Source of the DNA: Adiantum capillus-veneris
Taxonomy: Eukaryota > Streptophyta > Polypodiopsida > Polypodiales > Pteridaceae
Direction of reading: 5' to 3'
NCBI GenBank assembly: GCA_014529385.2
Contig: CM043963.1
Location: forward strand, 72,259,412 to 72,323,411
DNA: 64,000 nucleotides
Shown: positions 10,404 through 20,823 of the stretch, in pieces
How the letters are laid out: each line of letters starts with the position of its first letter
Numbering within the stretch: position 1 is the stretch's first letter
Translations under genes and position numbers: made by a program
The notes under the pieces: generated by a model
The model's input: only the letters and a program-made list of their open reading frames with translations
The model's database searches: none
Told to the model about the DNA's origin: nothing

Positions 10404-12145
10404 TCAAGCGAGCATGTCTACAATGCTGATACTCATGTGTAATTGATGTGGCATAGATCATTTGATTGCCCAATGTCCAATTAATCCAAATGCACCGAAG
10501 ATCATGCCATTAAACTTGATTGAGGCTACTGAGGATCCATCACAAAGTACACCTGTGGTACTAGTAAACATAGACCAGCATAGGGATTGGTAACGACCCC
10601 GTATATATGAACGACACTGAAGAGGATTCCGATTCAAGTAAAACCATGGAGATCAAAACAACCACTAGGAAAGAAACCAACAAGGAAGATCGTCATGAGC
10701 CACAATGGCCAGGACCCAAAAAGAAGGTAGGAACTTACCCAAACCCTACGGAGGAGATTGAGCGAGTCAAGCAATTAAGGAGTTTGGTAGAAGATACCCA
10801 AAGGGATCTAGAGCCAGGACCTAGGTAGATCTAGATTACTGACACAATGTTCCCTACGCAACAACAACCTCACCAAGTCTATAGACCCTTAGCCATACCT
10901 AGTGGATGTACTTATTTCTTGTTGAAAAGAATGTTTATAGAGGGACTACCCCTGACCCTATCGAAGAAGTGGAGATCCCATCTTCGCCACGTCAAGGGAC
11001 TGCAGCCCAAAAGGTGCCGTTAAATATTGCCAAATTTATGGGTTTCATGGCTTTAAAAGTTAGAACCACCATCATGTCCAAACTATATGGATACCTTGAG
11101 CTATTCTTAGCTCTTTAAGCTTTCCTCAATGGAGAACTGAAGGTCGGGCTACCACAATTTGTACAAATGGATGGAGCAAGGGAGATGCCAATAGAGGAGG
11201 AACACTTAGATCCACAACCCAACCTCAATGAGATCCTTGTTATAGAAATACCTATTAACAATTTGGGACAATATTTTGAGGGCGATGAATCCATGCAACC
11301 ATACCAATCACTACCAAGGGATTAACTGTGAAGGGAATCCTTGATGGTGGAACTGGGATTAGCATTGTGACTAAAAATTGATGGGAAACTATGGGAAGAC
11401 CTCACCTTGGGACCACAACCATAGTAGTCAAGATGGCCAATGGGTCTATTGTTAAACCTATTGGGATGCTAGAAGATCTCAAGATCAAGGTCTTTGGACA
11501 TAAAATAAGAAATACCTTCATTGCTATGGATTTCTCGAAGCACACTATGGCATCTGAGATGATCTTAGGACGTCCTTTCATGAGGGAAGAAAAAATGGTG
11601 CATGACTGGTCTAAAAGCCATGTGTACTTGCAGTTCCAAGATTCTGTCATTTGAGTGGATCTTGTAATTGGTCAAGCATATCCTCTAGGAAACAGGTATA
11701 TAATTGATCATAGATCTGACACCACAGTTCACTCGGACCCATTGCATTATCGTTACACATGTAAAATGGACATTGATGTTGGGGAAGATTCTTCTTATAT
11801 GGATGTTCTACTTGGGATGACTGATTCTGACAATGTGGATTGGGTCCACCTAGCAGCAACCATAGACACTTGGGGAAATAGGGGAACGACTTGGGTAACA
11901 CATGAGGGGGATGAAATGCCACCACTTGTACCCTTAAATATGATAGAAGCAATGCATATAGCTTCTGATGACCTATAAGATGAAGGTTTGACTGGCATTG
12001 GAACCAGTAGCATCTCACAAGACTATAGCCCACACAATTTGGGGTCAGAATCATCAATTGAAATTGACTCTGAGGACGAAGAATCTGAGTTAAATCTTAG
12101 TGTGAATGTGGGGACAAACCATTCATGGCCCAGTGGTACAAATTA
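10404..12145 (+). pseudogene. Decayed Ty3/gypsy gag-protease fragment
   Basis: It starts with a CCHC zinc knuckle at about 10436-10480 whose second position is a stop (C N stop C G I D H L I A Q C). A charged linker follows, then a Ty3 protease. The active-site turn ILDGGTGISIV lies near 11340, followed after a stop by a frame at 11391-11654 containing MILGRPFM. An acidic tail runs to about 12145. No RT follows, so the element is 3'-truncated. It is a different family from elements 1-3. Function is lost through at least four stops. Confidence 0.65.
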
Positions 12146-12604
12146 ATTTTAGGACAAAACAAGGAAACTTTTTTATTCAATAATTCATGTGTAATCTTGG
12201 AAGCTTGTTCTTGCTCTACCTATTCCACACATGTTCTCACCATGCTAACTATAGCACATTGTTATATGCCCCACTACACTCAAGCCTGCCAACTTGCACA
12301 GTACTTGAAGATTCCAAAGTGCTACCTCATCATCATCAACATCATTAGCTTCTAGAACCCACACATCATCACTTGGAGAGCCCTAACACACTACCTTGGC
12401 CATCCAAACTCACTTCTCACCTAGCAATCATGTGTCACCTTAAATTTTGTGGTCATGATGCCTTATTGTATCAACCACATGTAGCCTCATTACCACTTGT
12501 CACTTGATATCACACTTTTTTGGCCTTGTTGAAGACATTGGTTTGATTTTTAATCCAACCTTCTCTAGCAACCCTTACCATGCCCACTACTCCTTGGCCT
12601 AAGA
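12146..12604. other. No recognisable feature
   Basis: AT-rich sequence between the gag-protease remnant and the LINE. I see no repeat boundary or coding segment. Confidence 0.5.
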
Positions 12605-13242
12605 GCATGCTAACAGATTTCCACGATGAATGCCTATAGCATAGCTATAAACAATGAGAAACTTGAAGTTTTTGAGAGCTGTAAGTACCTTGGACTTGAG
12701 GTTCCGTCCAATCACAAGTGGCATGAATGTGCTATGTGTCATTCGGAAGCGGGAAAGAGAGAATATTATGCATTTGAGAACATGTGTAATGCGAGAAACA
12801 TCAAGTCTTGGGTTCTCAAGAAGTACCTTTTTGATGCATTGGTGACACCGGTTCTTTGAACTGTGGGATGGGAGCATCTCAAAGTCTACTCGGAAAGAGT
12901 TTGAGAATGTCCAAAAGCGTTTTCTTACAAACTTTCTCCAAGTTAAGACACAAACACCACATATGCTCCTACTTCTTGAGTCGAGATCTCTTCCAATTGA
13001 GATTATGGGCATGGAAAGGGTTGTGAAGTACATGATAAAGATGTGTCAAAACCCCTCACATCGACTTCCTACAATTGCATGGGAAGCAAGCAACAAAGTT
13101 CAAAAGACGCATAAAAGCAAGATCTTGAGCATGTGATGGATGCAAGACATAAAGAAGTGGTTTGGGAGATGGGATGCATTACACTCGCTACATGATGCTT
13201 TGAAAAATTGACTCCCAAGTGAATGAAGCTTTTCTATAACGC
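12605..13242 (+). pseudogene. 5'-truncated LINE copy 1, part before the Ty3 insertion
   Basis: Translated pieces match the C-terminal third of the ORF2 protein of LINE copy 2. Examples are KYLGLEVPSNHKWHECAM and WVLKKYLFDALVTPVL, then broken matches through LPIE.MGMERVVKYMIKM and WMQDIKKWFGRWDALH. The first homologous base is about 12605, which is beyond the RT core, so the copy was born 5'-truncated as is usual for target-primed LINE insertion. At 13243 it is cut by Ty3 element 2 and resumes at 21965. Confidence 0.88.
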
Positions 13243-14377
13243 TGTCAGGAGTTTTTTGGAGCAAGGGATTGTGCATATGTACATATACAAGCATGGTGCA
13301 TCAAATAAAGGATTGCCCATTTTCCTTAGCCAGGTGGTTATGTGGGGCCCACATGTGTACAGGTAGGACAGCATGTACATAGTGCATCGATTTTCACTAT
13401 CACCAATACCAGTATGTTTTTTCTACAACAATGAGGAGTTTATAGCGCGTAAAAATTCTCGAGGAAGCTATCCGCAGGCCGACGACATGAGGTCAGCAGG
13501 TGCGTCAGATGGCATCTAGTGGCGTCAGGAGGGCGAACGAGGTCAATATTTGCACGCAGATGAGGACGGACACAACGTGGGTGTTTTCTTGTGAGAGTTA
13601 CGCAGAAAGGTCATCATTAGGACCACTTTTTGGGGCCACTCCACGTGGTGGCGAGATGCATTATTGGAAAAAAGCTGAGTGCCAGGTGTGCGAATGATGC
13701 AAAAAGGTGACGACTATGCACTGCGAGGTCAGTTTTTGGCCTGTTCGGGGTCCGTTTGAGGTCATCTAAAAGGCCAAGGGTGCCCAAGTGATAAAGCTAA
13801 GTGTGGGAACTGAAAAAATAGAGAGAAGACCAGAAAAAACGTAGAGAAGAGAGGAGGAACAGCTGCAGGTGTGTTTTTGCTGATTTGGGAGCCTGTTTTG
13901 GCCGTAAACTGCTCATCCGAGGTCGGATTTGAGCACTTTGACATTGAAGATTGGGGTTTTGGGCCGTTCCGGACGCGATGGCGCTGTCCATTTTGCCAAA
14001 TTCCTCACTCTTTTCCTGCTGTTTTTCTGTGTAAGTTTCTCCTATGAGCGAAGTTTCTCCTCCAGTTTGTGATTGTATCTGGCTTATTTTACCCATATTG
14101 TGTGAGCTATTTGCCCCATTGGTGTTGGCCCAAGCTCAATTGTATCTAAACATCAGAAATTCTCCTCTTTTGAGCTGAGTTTTTTGGGTGTGTGTGTGTG
14201 TCTGTGTGGAGTGGGCAAGTGGATAGTCTCTCTCCTCTCACTCCCGAGGTGTGTTCCCTGTCTCGGCCAGGTGTGTTGTCTAAGCCGAGTGGTGCCCCAT
14301 AGTGTGTGTGTGTATCTTCCCAAGAGTGTGTGTCGGGTCGTTATAGAGGCGCTGTGTGTGTTTTCATCCCGCCCACA
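13243..14377 (+). repeat. 5' LTR of element 2
   Basis: 1135 bp, TG...CA. It differs from the 3' LTR by scattered transitions and a shorter (GT)n run near 14190. The first 10 bases and the ending CCCACA are shared by both LTRs. Confidence 0.95.
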
Positions 14378-14383
14378 TTCTTC

Positions 14384-14397
14384 TGGCGCCCCCACGG
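14384..14397 (+). other. Primer-binding site, element 2
   Basis: TGGCGCCCCCACGG lies six bases after the LTR end. The same kind of site is found in element 1, and a related TGGCGCC site at 60633. Confidence 0.6.
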
Positions 14398-14444
14398 AGG
14401 ATCTTCTTCGAGTACCTTCTGCTTCGAGCTTTGAGCTTCGGGAT

Positions 14445-14512
14445 TACAGGTTGCAGGTTGCAGATTACAGGTTACAGGTTACAGGTTACAGGGATAGGTA
14501 CAGGTACAGGTG
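14445..14512 (+). repeat. Minisatellite of TTACAGG-type units in the leader
   Basis: About nine imperfect units (TTACAGG, TTGCAGG, GTACAGG) lie in the untranslated leader between the primer-binding site and the small ORF. Confidence 0.85.
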
Positions 14513-15123
14513 ATTCACATAGGTACAGGTAGCTGGAGTACAGTGATATACTAGCAGTGATGTCACTTGCAGTTGTTGTGGGTATGCATCACTTGGCGCC
14601 TATTTGAGCGCATTGTCTGCTGGATTGTACGTTACTTGTGGAAACTGCCATTGTACGCATTTGTGGAGCCATACTTGGTTGTATTTGGCAGTCCCAGCCA
14701 TTTCTGAGACTTGGTCTGGAAGATAGTCATTTCTGAGACTTGACTATATGCGCTTTGCATTAGCCTTCGTGTGAGGGTCGATAGCGTGAGGTTTTTATTG
14801 AGCTGGGGGATTCTCAAATGTGGAGATCCTTTCGGTGATACAGGTAGCTGGAGCACCCTTTTTGTGACCTCGCCATAGGCTATGTACTAGTGAGTCCTAT
14901 TTGATGCTCGGGTTCTATTGTTGGCAGTTTATGCATACACATACAGTCTATATTTTGGGTTCTCATTGCTCTACTTCTGGGGAAACTCTGTCGAAATTTT
15001 CCCAAGTTATGATGGCTGGTTTTTTGGTATTTTGAGCCATTTATGCTGTTATGCTGCTAAAATTCTGGCAAAATCAGAGGTTGAGTCAGGTGTGCCTTCT
15101 TGGGAGCTTCATGGTTGGCTTTA

Positions 15124-15342
15124 ATGGATGATCAAAATGGCCCTCAGTTCACTCCTTTTCATTTAACTCAAAGAATTCAGATTAATGTTCATGTGTCCAG
15201 GAAGATCTTTTTCCAGCAGCGCATAGTCTTTATGTTTGGACCAAGAAGATTGAGAGAGATCCTGGAATGTCCTTTGCTTGTTGTAATTCCAATGATCAAC
15301 TATGAAAACTCATTTGATGTGCATGTGTTTGTTCTCATCTAA
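15124..15342 (+). CDS. Conserved pre-gag small protein, copy A (element 2)
   Basis: A 72-codon frame starts at ATG 15124 and ends 102 bases before the gag ATG at 15445. Core sequence: INVHVSRKIFFQQRIVFMFG, then LREI, a short Pro-containing turn, VVIPMINY, and SFDVHVFVLI. Copy B at 50008-50226 is also 72 codons long and keeps the core while using different synonymous codons. Examples are AGG AAG ATC against CGT AAA ATA for RKI, and CAG CAG CGC against CAA CAA CGT for QQR. That pattern indicates selection on the protein. No known family comes to mind. The alternating hydrophobic pattern suggests beta strands. Its role could be in RNA or particle handling, but this is not shown. Confidence 0.75.
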   Translation: MDDQNGPQFTPFHLTQRIQINVHVSRKIFFQQRIVFMFGPRRLREILECPLLVVIPMINYENSFDVHVFVLI

Positions 15343-15444
15343 AGCTGAGCTCCATTGAAGTTTCTGGGGATTGGGTAGTGAAAAGTTTTGGGTTCTTGCA
15401 CGTGTGTTCAAAGGGGTTCTCAAAGCATCATAATTTGGGTAGCC

Positions 15445-16466
15445 ATGGCTTTTTCTATCCGGAGTTTCATGGAAGAAGTGATGAAGATGTGGAAGAATTT
15501 TTGGAAAAGATGGAGGTTGCCTGAATTAGCAACCAGATTCATGACCCTGCGCAGATGTTACGCCTTCTCCAAATTTGTTTGAAGAGTGACGCACGAGTTT
15601 GGTCTAAAGCATTTGAAGAGGAGTTGCGTGTTGCTGATCCACCTGTAATATTGAGTTGGGACAATCTAAGGCATGGATTGGAAGTGGAGTTTGTGAAGAT
15701 AGAAGATCCTGACAAAGTGTGGCAAGAAGTACAAGGTTTGGTGCAGAAGGAAGGTGAGCCAGTAGATGCGTACATACGTAAGTTTTCATTGGCATGGGAG
15801 CGAATGTGCAAGGCCTTAGCACCACAGGTACCCGCGCCTGACATGATGAAGAAGGACAGGTTCTTGGCTGGTCTTTGGGAGAATATACGTTGGAGAGTGG
15901 AGCTAAAGAAGCCTAGGACATATGAAGATGCACTAGAGGTAGCAAGGAACAAAGAGTGGAAGTTGAGGAAAATGAGCCAGTTAGGGGTGGAGTCTTTGCC
16001 AATGAGGTCTGAATTTCAGCCTATAGAGTCTTTACAAGGTCTCATGTCAGGGGTTCATCACGAACCAGTGGTTCCTATTACTACTCAGGTTATGCCAGCA
16101 GTGGTCACTACAGTAGTGCAAGATGATGGGCTAAGGCAAGACATGAGGCAAATGGTAGATTTGATGAAGAATCTCAGCCTAAACATGCTAGGTTAAGTGG
16201 GAAATAATCGAGGTCGAGGGAGGTTTGCAAATCAGCCAGGAGGTGAAGAAAGACCTAGGAATGGTGTTGGACAAAGCAATGGTAGGTTTTGGAGGCAGAC
16301 GCCCACATGTTATAATTGTGGAGAGTTGGGTCACATCAGCCCGCAATGTGATAAGCCACCAAGGATGGGGGGAGACATGTATCCATTGCCAAGACAGGTG
16401 CTAACTAGGTCAAATGATTATGGCATCGAAATTAAGGGAGACGAAGGAACCAGTGGACTGACCTAG
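15445..16466 (+). pseudogene. gag, element 2
   Basis: The likely start is the ATG at 15445 (GCCATGG context). Four codons later a 1-base shift in a T run moves the frame to the one holding PEFHGRSDEDVEEFLEKM and the capsid region (LLQICLKSDARVWSKAFEEEL, FLAGLWENIRWRV). In-frame stops are TGA 15522, TAA 16194 and TAG 16464. Each is one C-to-T change from Arg or Gln. The zinc knuckle CYNCGELGHISPQC near 16308 is intact. The frame is the same as pol, so the intact ancestor had a single gag-pol polyprotein. Confidence 0.85.
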
Positions 16467-19400
16467 GAGGAAAAGGGAAAGACAAAAGTGCTAAGTGTAG
16501 TCACTTTGGAGAAGGCATCAAAGCTAGAGGATACATTAGTGATGCCTATTGGGAAGAGGACCACAGAGGATAAGGAAGGAAGAAGTGCCCCAGGTCCTAG
16601 TAAGAAGAAAGGAAAGAGCCATGAAGGCGAGGATGTCAAGGCCAAGAGAAAAAGGAGAGCTCGTCGAAAGTTTCATGTTTCAGATTTTCCACTAGGGGAT
16701 GGGCAATTAAGCTATGACTTGAAGGAGGATCTGATGAGCAGGAAGGCAGATGTTACTTTTGGGCAGCTTATAGAGATGGTGCCTAAGCTAAAGCGACAGT
16801 GGAAGAGGATGGTTAACCCAATGGAGAAAGAGCCAAAGAGAGGTTCAGTGAAGGTGTTGGCAATGGACGAGCTACCAAACATTTGTCCAATAGTAGATGT
16901 GTGGCATAAAAGGAAAAATTTGGGACAAGGTTATGTGGATGGCGGAGCCCAAATATGCGTCATAACACACTCATGCGTTGAGAAAATGGGTCTCACAGTG
17001 GCTGGGGTGTCAGGTTTTCGGATCAGATTGGCAAACCATCAAAAAGTAAAATGCTTAGGTGTTGTAAAGAGCTTAGAAGTGGAGGCATATGATGCAAAGG
17101 CAGTGGTTGATTTTCATGTGATGCCAGCAGGGTTGGGAGCATATCCTATTATACTGGGCAGACCATGGTTACGTGCAGTGGGAGTTGTTCAAGATTGGCG
17201 ACATGGTACGATTAGCCTCTATGGAAAGACAGGTACCAAGAAGCTTTATAATATGGACACAAGGAAACGATTAGAGGAGCTTTATGAAGATGAGGATGAG
17301 TCTAGTGATGAAGACTCTTCCACAGTGACAGATGAGGACAGTGATAGCACTACCAGCAGTGATGAGGATGCTGATGTTGCATTTCTTTTGATGGATAAAG
17401 AAATCCAGGAGTGTGGTTTAGTCGCATTTGCGAATGAAGTTGAAGATGAAAGTGAAGGGCCTTATGAAGTGATTGAAGGGCTGATGCAAACCAAGTTTGA
17501 GTTGTCAAAGAAGCAAGAATTGATGACACAAATGATCAGTGGAGACCTCTCAGCTATGGAGAAGGATATATATTTGCAAATGCTGTCTAGTTTTCCTGAT
17601 TTGTTCATTACTTCATATGAAGAGATCAGAGGGTTCAAGGGTAAAGAGATGCATATAGAGCTGAAAGAAGGTGCTAAGCCAGTGCGGCAAAGGCTAAGAA
17701 GGATGGGTCAAGAGCAAATGGAAGCCTTGCGGGTAGAGGTGGACAAGTTATTGAAGGCAGGGTTCATAGTTCCAGTGGAGACCACAGAATGGGTGAGTCC
17801 AGTTGTAGTCAGTCCAAAGAAGGATGGGAAGTGGAGAATTTGTGTGGATTTTAAACCCTTAAACGCAGCCACTAAGAAGAACCCATATCCTCTTCCATTC
17901 ATCGATCAGATTTTGGATTCAGTGGCAGGTTATGAAAGGTACAGTGTGTGTGATGGTTTTTCAGGCTATTTTCAATTGAAGATTGCGCTTAAAGACCGCA
18001 CAAAGACAACTTTTATTACACCATGGGGCTGCTATTGCTACACAGTATTGCCATTTGGGTTGTCAAATGGACCTTCCTTCTATCAAGAGAGAGCAAATTG
18101 GGTGTTGGAACCATTCATTGGTAGTTGTGTTAAAGCTTTTATGGATGACTTCTGTGTCTATAGCAGTAGGGCTGATCACCATGAGAAGCTACAGATGGTA
18201 TTCGCTCGATATGATGAATGTGGAGGACAACTAAATCCAAAGAAATGTCATCTAGCACAGCCAAGGGTGAAGTTATTGGGCCATATGGTGTCAGAAAATG
18301 GCATTGAGGCTGATCCAGACAAGGTTAAGTCTATTATTCTTCTTCCATCACCTACGAGTACGAAGCAATTGGCAACCTTTATACACAAAGTGAAGTACAT
18401 GGCACGGTTTATTCCATTGTCTTCACAGCTTCTTTATCCATTACAGCAAGTGGCAAAGCATGATCCATTGCAATGGGATGACAAGTGTGAAGAAGTGTTT
18501 CAAGAAGTGAAAGAGGTGTTAGGGGGTTTGTCAGCCATGCAGGCTCCTGATTGGGAGAAAGTTTTTTATGTAAATCCCTCAGTAGGGGATGATGCCATTG
18601 GAGCCATGCTATTGCAAAAGGGGAAGGGCAGCCATTATATGAGGCCAGTGTATTGTGCAAGCCGAGTGAAGTTGGTAGCGGAGAGAAAGTTCTCGGAAGT
18701 AGAGCTAGTGATGGCCAGTGTAATATTTGCTTGTCGACGATTTCGTCATTACTTGCTACCACGGCCTTTTGTTTTCTTGACGAGTTATTCTTTTTTGCCA
18801 CAGTTAATTAATGGTATTAACATGTCAAATGTGGTGAAGAAATGGGTAATTGAGCTGCAAGAGTTTGAGTTCTCTTTTCTAGTGGAAGATAGTACAAGGG
18901 CTACCCTAGCTGATTTGTTGACCTATAAGGAGAATCCCCTTATTGTTAAGGAAGAGGTGGTGAGAAAGGTAGTTGAAGAAGTGCCACAGATCAGCAATGC
19001 ACATGTGTTGTTCTTTGATGGTTCATACAGAAAGAGTCATGATGCAGCTTCAGGGGGTATAACACTTTATGATCCAGAGGGGAAGCTAGTATGCAAGAGA
19101 GGGTTCAAATTGGATGCGCATAGTAACAATGAGGCTGAATATGCTACATTGGAAGCCGGACTACACATTTGTTTGAAGCATGGGGTTCGAAGGTTGAGCA
19201 TAAAAGGTGATGCCTTGTTAGTGGTGAAGCAAGTGTTGGGTGTGTGGAAGAGCAAGAACACCTCATTGAAGGAAATGTGCTTCAGAATTAAAGGCCTATT
19301 AAAAAAGTTCGAAGCATGGATCATCAGACACATTGAACGTGCTCTAAATGGAGAGGCACATGAAGCAGCTCAAGGCATGATTGGGGAGCTATTCGTGTTG

Positions 19401-20795
19401 AAGACCACTTTACCTCTTTATCATGGCCGGGAAAGTTTGGCTCAAGAAGAGGAGTTTTTGCTAACAGGAATCATTCCAAAGGAGATTCAGAAGTCTAAGA
19501 ATTATGGCTTTGTGCGTAGAGCATACAGGTACAAATTGATTGGTGATGTCTTATACATGAAAGGGGCTGATCTCGTGTTGAGACGTGTACCTTGGCGGGA
19601 GGAGCTTTACAGAGTGTTGGAAGAGAATCATGAAGGCGCATGTGGTGGCCATTTTTCTCTAAAGATCACCTTGCATAAGATTTTGCAAGAGGGGTATGTA
19701 TGGCCTAGTTTGCACAAGGATGTTCACCATTGGTGTAGGTCTTGCAATAGATGTCAAGTATTTGGGAAGAGAGTGTTGGAGCCAGAGCTACGAAAAACCA
19801 TTATGGCGTTTGATGTGTTTGAAAAGTGGGGGATTGATGCAATAGGCCCGTTACCTATCACAAGTAGGGGCAAAAGCTATATCTTGACGGCAGTGGACTA
19901 TCTCTCTAGATGGGCAGAGGCTATAGCAGTAAAACAGATCACTGCAAAGGATGTGGCAAAATTTGTGTATGATGAAATATGTTGGAAGTTTGGGGTGCCA
20001 TTAGAGCTACTTTCAGATAAGGGGCCAGGATTTAGAGCTAAACTGCTAGACTTCTTATGCACAAAGATGAAGATTAGGCACCAGCATACCACTCCTTATT
20101 ACCCGCAGTGTAATGGCTTAAATGAAAGATTCAATGGTGAGTTGGTACAAATTCTTTCTAAAGTGACAGAGCACCAAGGAAAGAATTGGGATTTGGAATT
20201 GCCTAGTGCATTATGGGCTTACCGTACTTCGGTGAAGACAGGTACAGGGTTTACTCCATTTCATTTGGTGTATGGAAAGGAAGCACTATTGCCTGTGGAG
20301 GTAGAGTTGCCTGCGGTCAAGATGTTAGAGAAGTTGCTTGGGTTGCCTAGTGATGCATTCAAAGAGAGGCTCTTGCAGTTACAAGAGGTCCAGTTGGATA
20401 GGATGAGCGCATTGGAGCATTATGGGCAGATGCAGGATAAGGCTTTGGCAAAGATAAATGAAAAGGTCAAAAGTAAGGGTATCAAGAAACATGACTTGGT
20501 TTTGCGCTACAACAGTAAGCTGGACAACACCTTCCAAAAGAAGTTTCAAATTAAGTGGGAAGGCCCTTTCAAGGTAGTGGAGTGTTTTCCAAATGGCACA
20601 TATCAGCTGGCTAACCTGGATGGTGTTCTACATAATTCAAGCGTAAATGGATTGCGTCTTAAATTGTATCATGCTAGATTGATGATGGTGGAGCACGATG
20701 AGCTGTCTGTGGAGCAAGCAATGTTGGTGAAGGATGAGAAGACCTGTGATGCGGCGAGTCTCATATCTCTCTTTGTTGCTGCTGATCATGAATGA
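16467..20795 (+). CDS. pol polyprotein: PR-RT-RNH-aRNH-IN, element 2
   Basis: An open frame of about 1440 codons follows directly after the last gag stop. Numbering from 16488, the domains are as follows. Protease has DGGAQICVITHS near residue 150. RT has DGFSGYFQ near 488 and catalytic FMDDF near 551. A retroviral-type RNase H follows. A second plant-type RNase H begins FFDGSYRKS near 842 with NNEAEYATLEAGL. The integrase zinc finger is HEGACGGH...CRSCNRC near 1048, and the catalytic core has GIDAIGPLP near 1115, SDKGPGFR near 1176 and NERFNGEL near 1212. A GPF/Y-like module (KWEGPFKVVE) lies near 1356. There is no chromodomain. All recognisable catalytic residues are present. The paired RNase H domains place it in the Tat-like branch. 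Translation would need the in-frame gag stops bypassed, so the copy is probably silent. Confidence 0.93.
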   Translation, partial: EEKGKTKVLSVVTLEKASKLEDTLVMPIGKRTTEDKEGRSAPGPSKKKGKSHEGEDVKAKRKRRARRKFHVSDFPLGDGQLSYDLKEDLMSRKADVTFGQLIEMVPKLKRQWKRMVNPMEKEPKRGSVKVLAMDELPNICPIVDVWHKRKNLGQGYVDGGAQICVITHSCVEKMGLTVAGVSGFRIRLANHQKVKCLGVVKSLEVEAYDAKAVVDFHVMPAGLGAYPIILGRPWLRAVGVVQDWRHGTISLYGKTGTKKLYNMDTRKRLEELYEDEDESSDEDSSTVTDEDSDSTTSSDEDADVAFLLMDKEIQECGLVAFANEVEDESEGPYEVIEGLMQTKFELSKKQELMTQMISGDLSAMEKDIYLQMLSSFPDLFITSYEEIRGFKGKEMHIELKEGAKPVRQRLRRMGQEQMEALRVEVDKLLKAGFIVPVETTEWVSPVVVSPKKDGKWRICVDFKPLNAATKKNPYPLPFIDQILDSVAGYERYSVCDGFSGYFQLKIALKDRTKTTFITPWGCYCYTVLPFGLSNGPSFYQERANWVLEPFIGSCVKAFMDDFCVYSSRADHHEKLQMVFARYDECGGQLNPKKCHLAQPRVKLLGHMVSENGIEADPDKVKSIILLPSPTSTKQLATFIHKVKYMARFIPLSSQLLYPLQQVAKHDPLQWDDKCEEVFQEVKEVLGGLSAMQAPDWEKVFYVNPSVGDDAIGAMLLQKGKGSHYMRPVYCASRVKLVAERKFSEVELVMASVIFACRRFRHYLLPRPFVFLTSYSFLPQLINGINMSNVVKKWVIELQEFEFSFLVEDSTRATLADLLTYKENPLIVKEEVVRKVVEEVPQISNAHVLFFDGSYRKSHDAASGGITLYDPEGKLVCKRGFKLDAHSNNEAEYATLEAGLHICLKHGVRRLSIKGDALLVVKQVLGVWKSKNTSLKEMCFRIKGLLKKFEAWIIRHIERALNGEAHEAAQGMIGELFVLKTTLPLYHGRESLAQEEEFLLTGIIPKEIQKSKNYGFVRRAYRYKLIGDVLYMKGADLVLRRVPWREELYRVLEENHEGACGGHFSLKITLHKILQEGYVWPSLHKDVHHWCRSCNRCQVFGKRVLEPELRKTIMAFDVFEKWGIDAIGPLPITSRGKSYILTAVDYLSRWAEAIAVKQITAKDVAKFVYDEICWKFGVPLELLSDKGPGFRAKLLDFLCTKMKIRHQHTTPYYPQCNGLNERFNGELVQILSKVTEHQGKNWDLELPSALWAYRTSVKTGTGFTPFHLVYGKEALLPVEVELPAVKMLEKLLGLPSDAFKERLLQLQEVQLDRMSALEHYGQMQDKALAKINEKVKSKGIKKHDLVLRYNSKLDNTFQKKFQIKWEGPFKVVECFPNGTYQLANLDGVLHNSSVNGLRLKLYHARLMMVEHDELSVEQAMLVKDEKTCDAASLISLFVAADHE

Positions 20796-20823
20796 TCTAG
20801 CAGGCTAGGGGATGGGCAAATTA

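Noticed and set aside
15318-15345. Possible -1 frameshift linking the pre-gag small ORF to gag in element 2
   Set aside because: The gag frame is open back to 15318, but no slippery heptamer is present. Element 1 has a normal gag ATG after its small ORF, and element 2 has a gag ATG at 15445 with a nearby indel. Loss of frame explains it better.
16488-20795. Reading element 2 pol as a host gene
   Set aside because: It lies between matching LTRs and has the full protease-RT-RNase H-integrase order of a Ty3 element.
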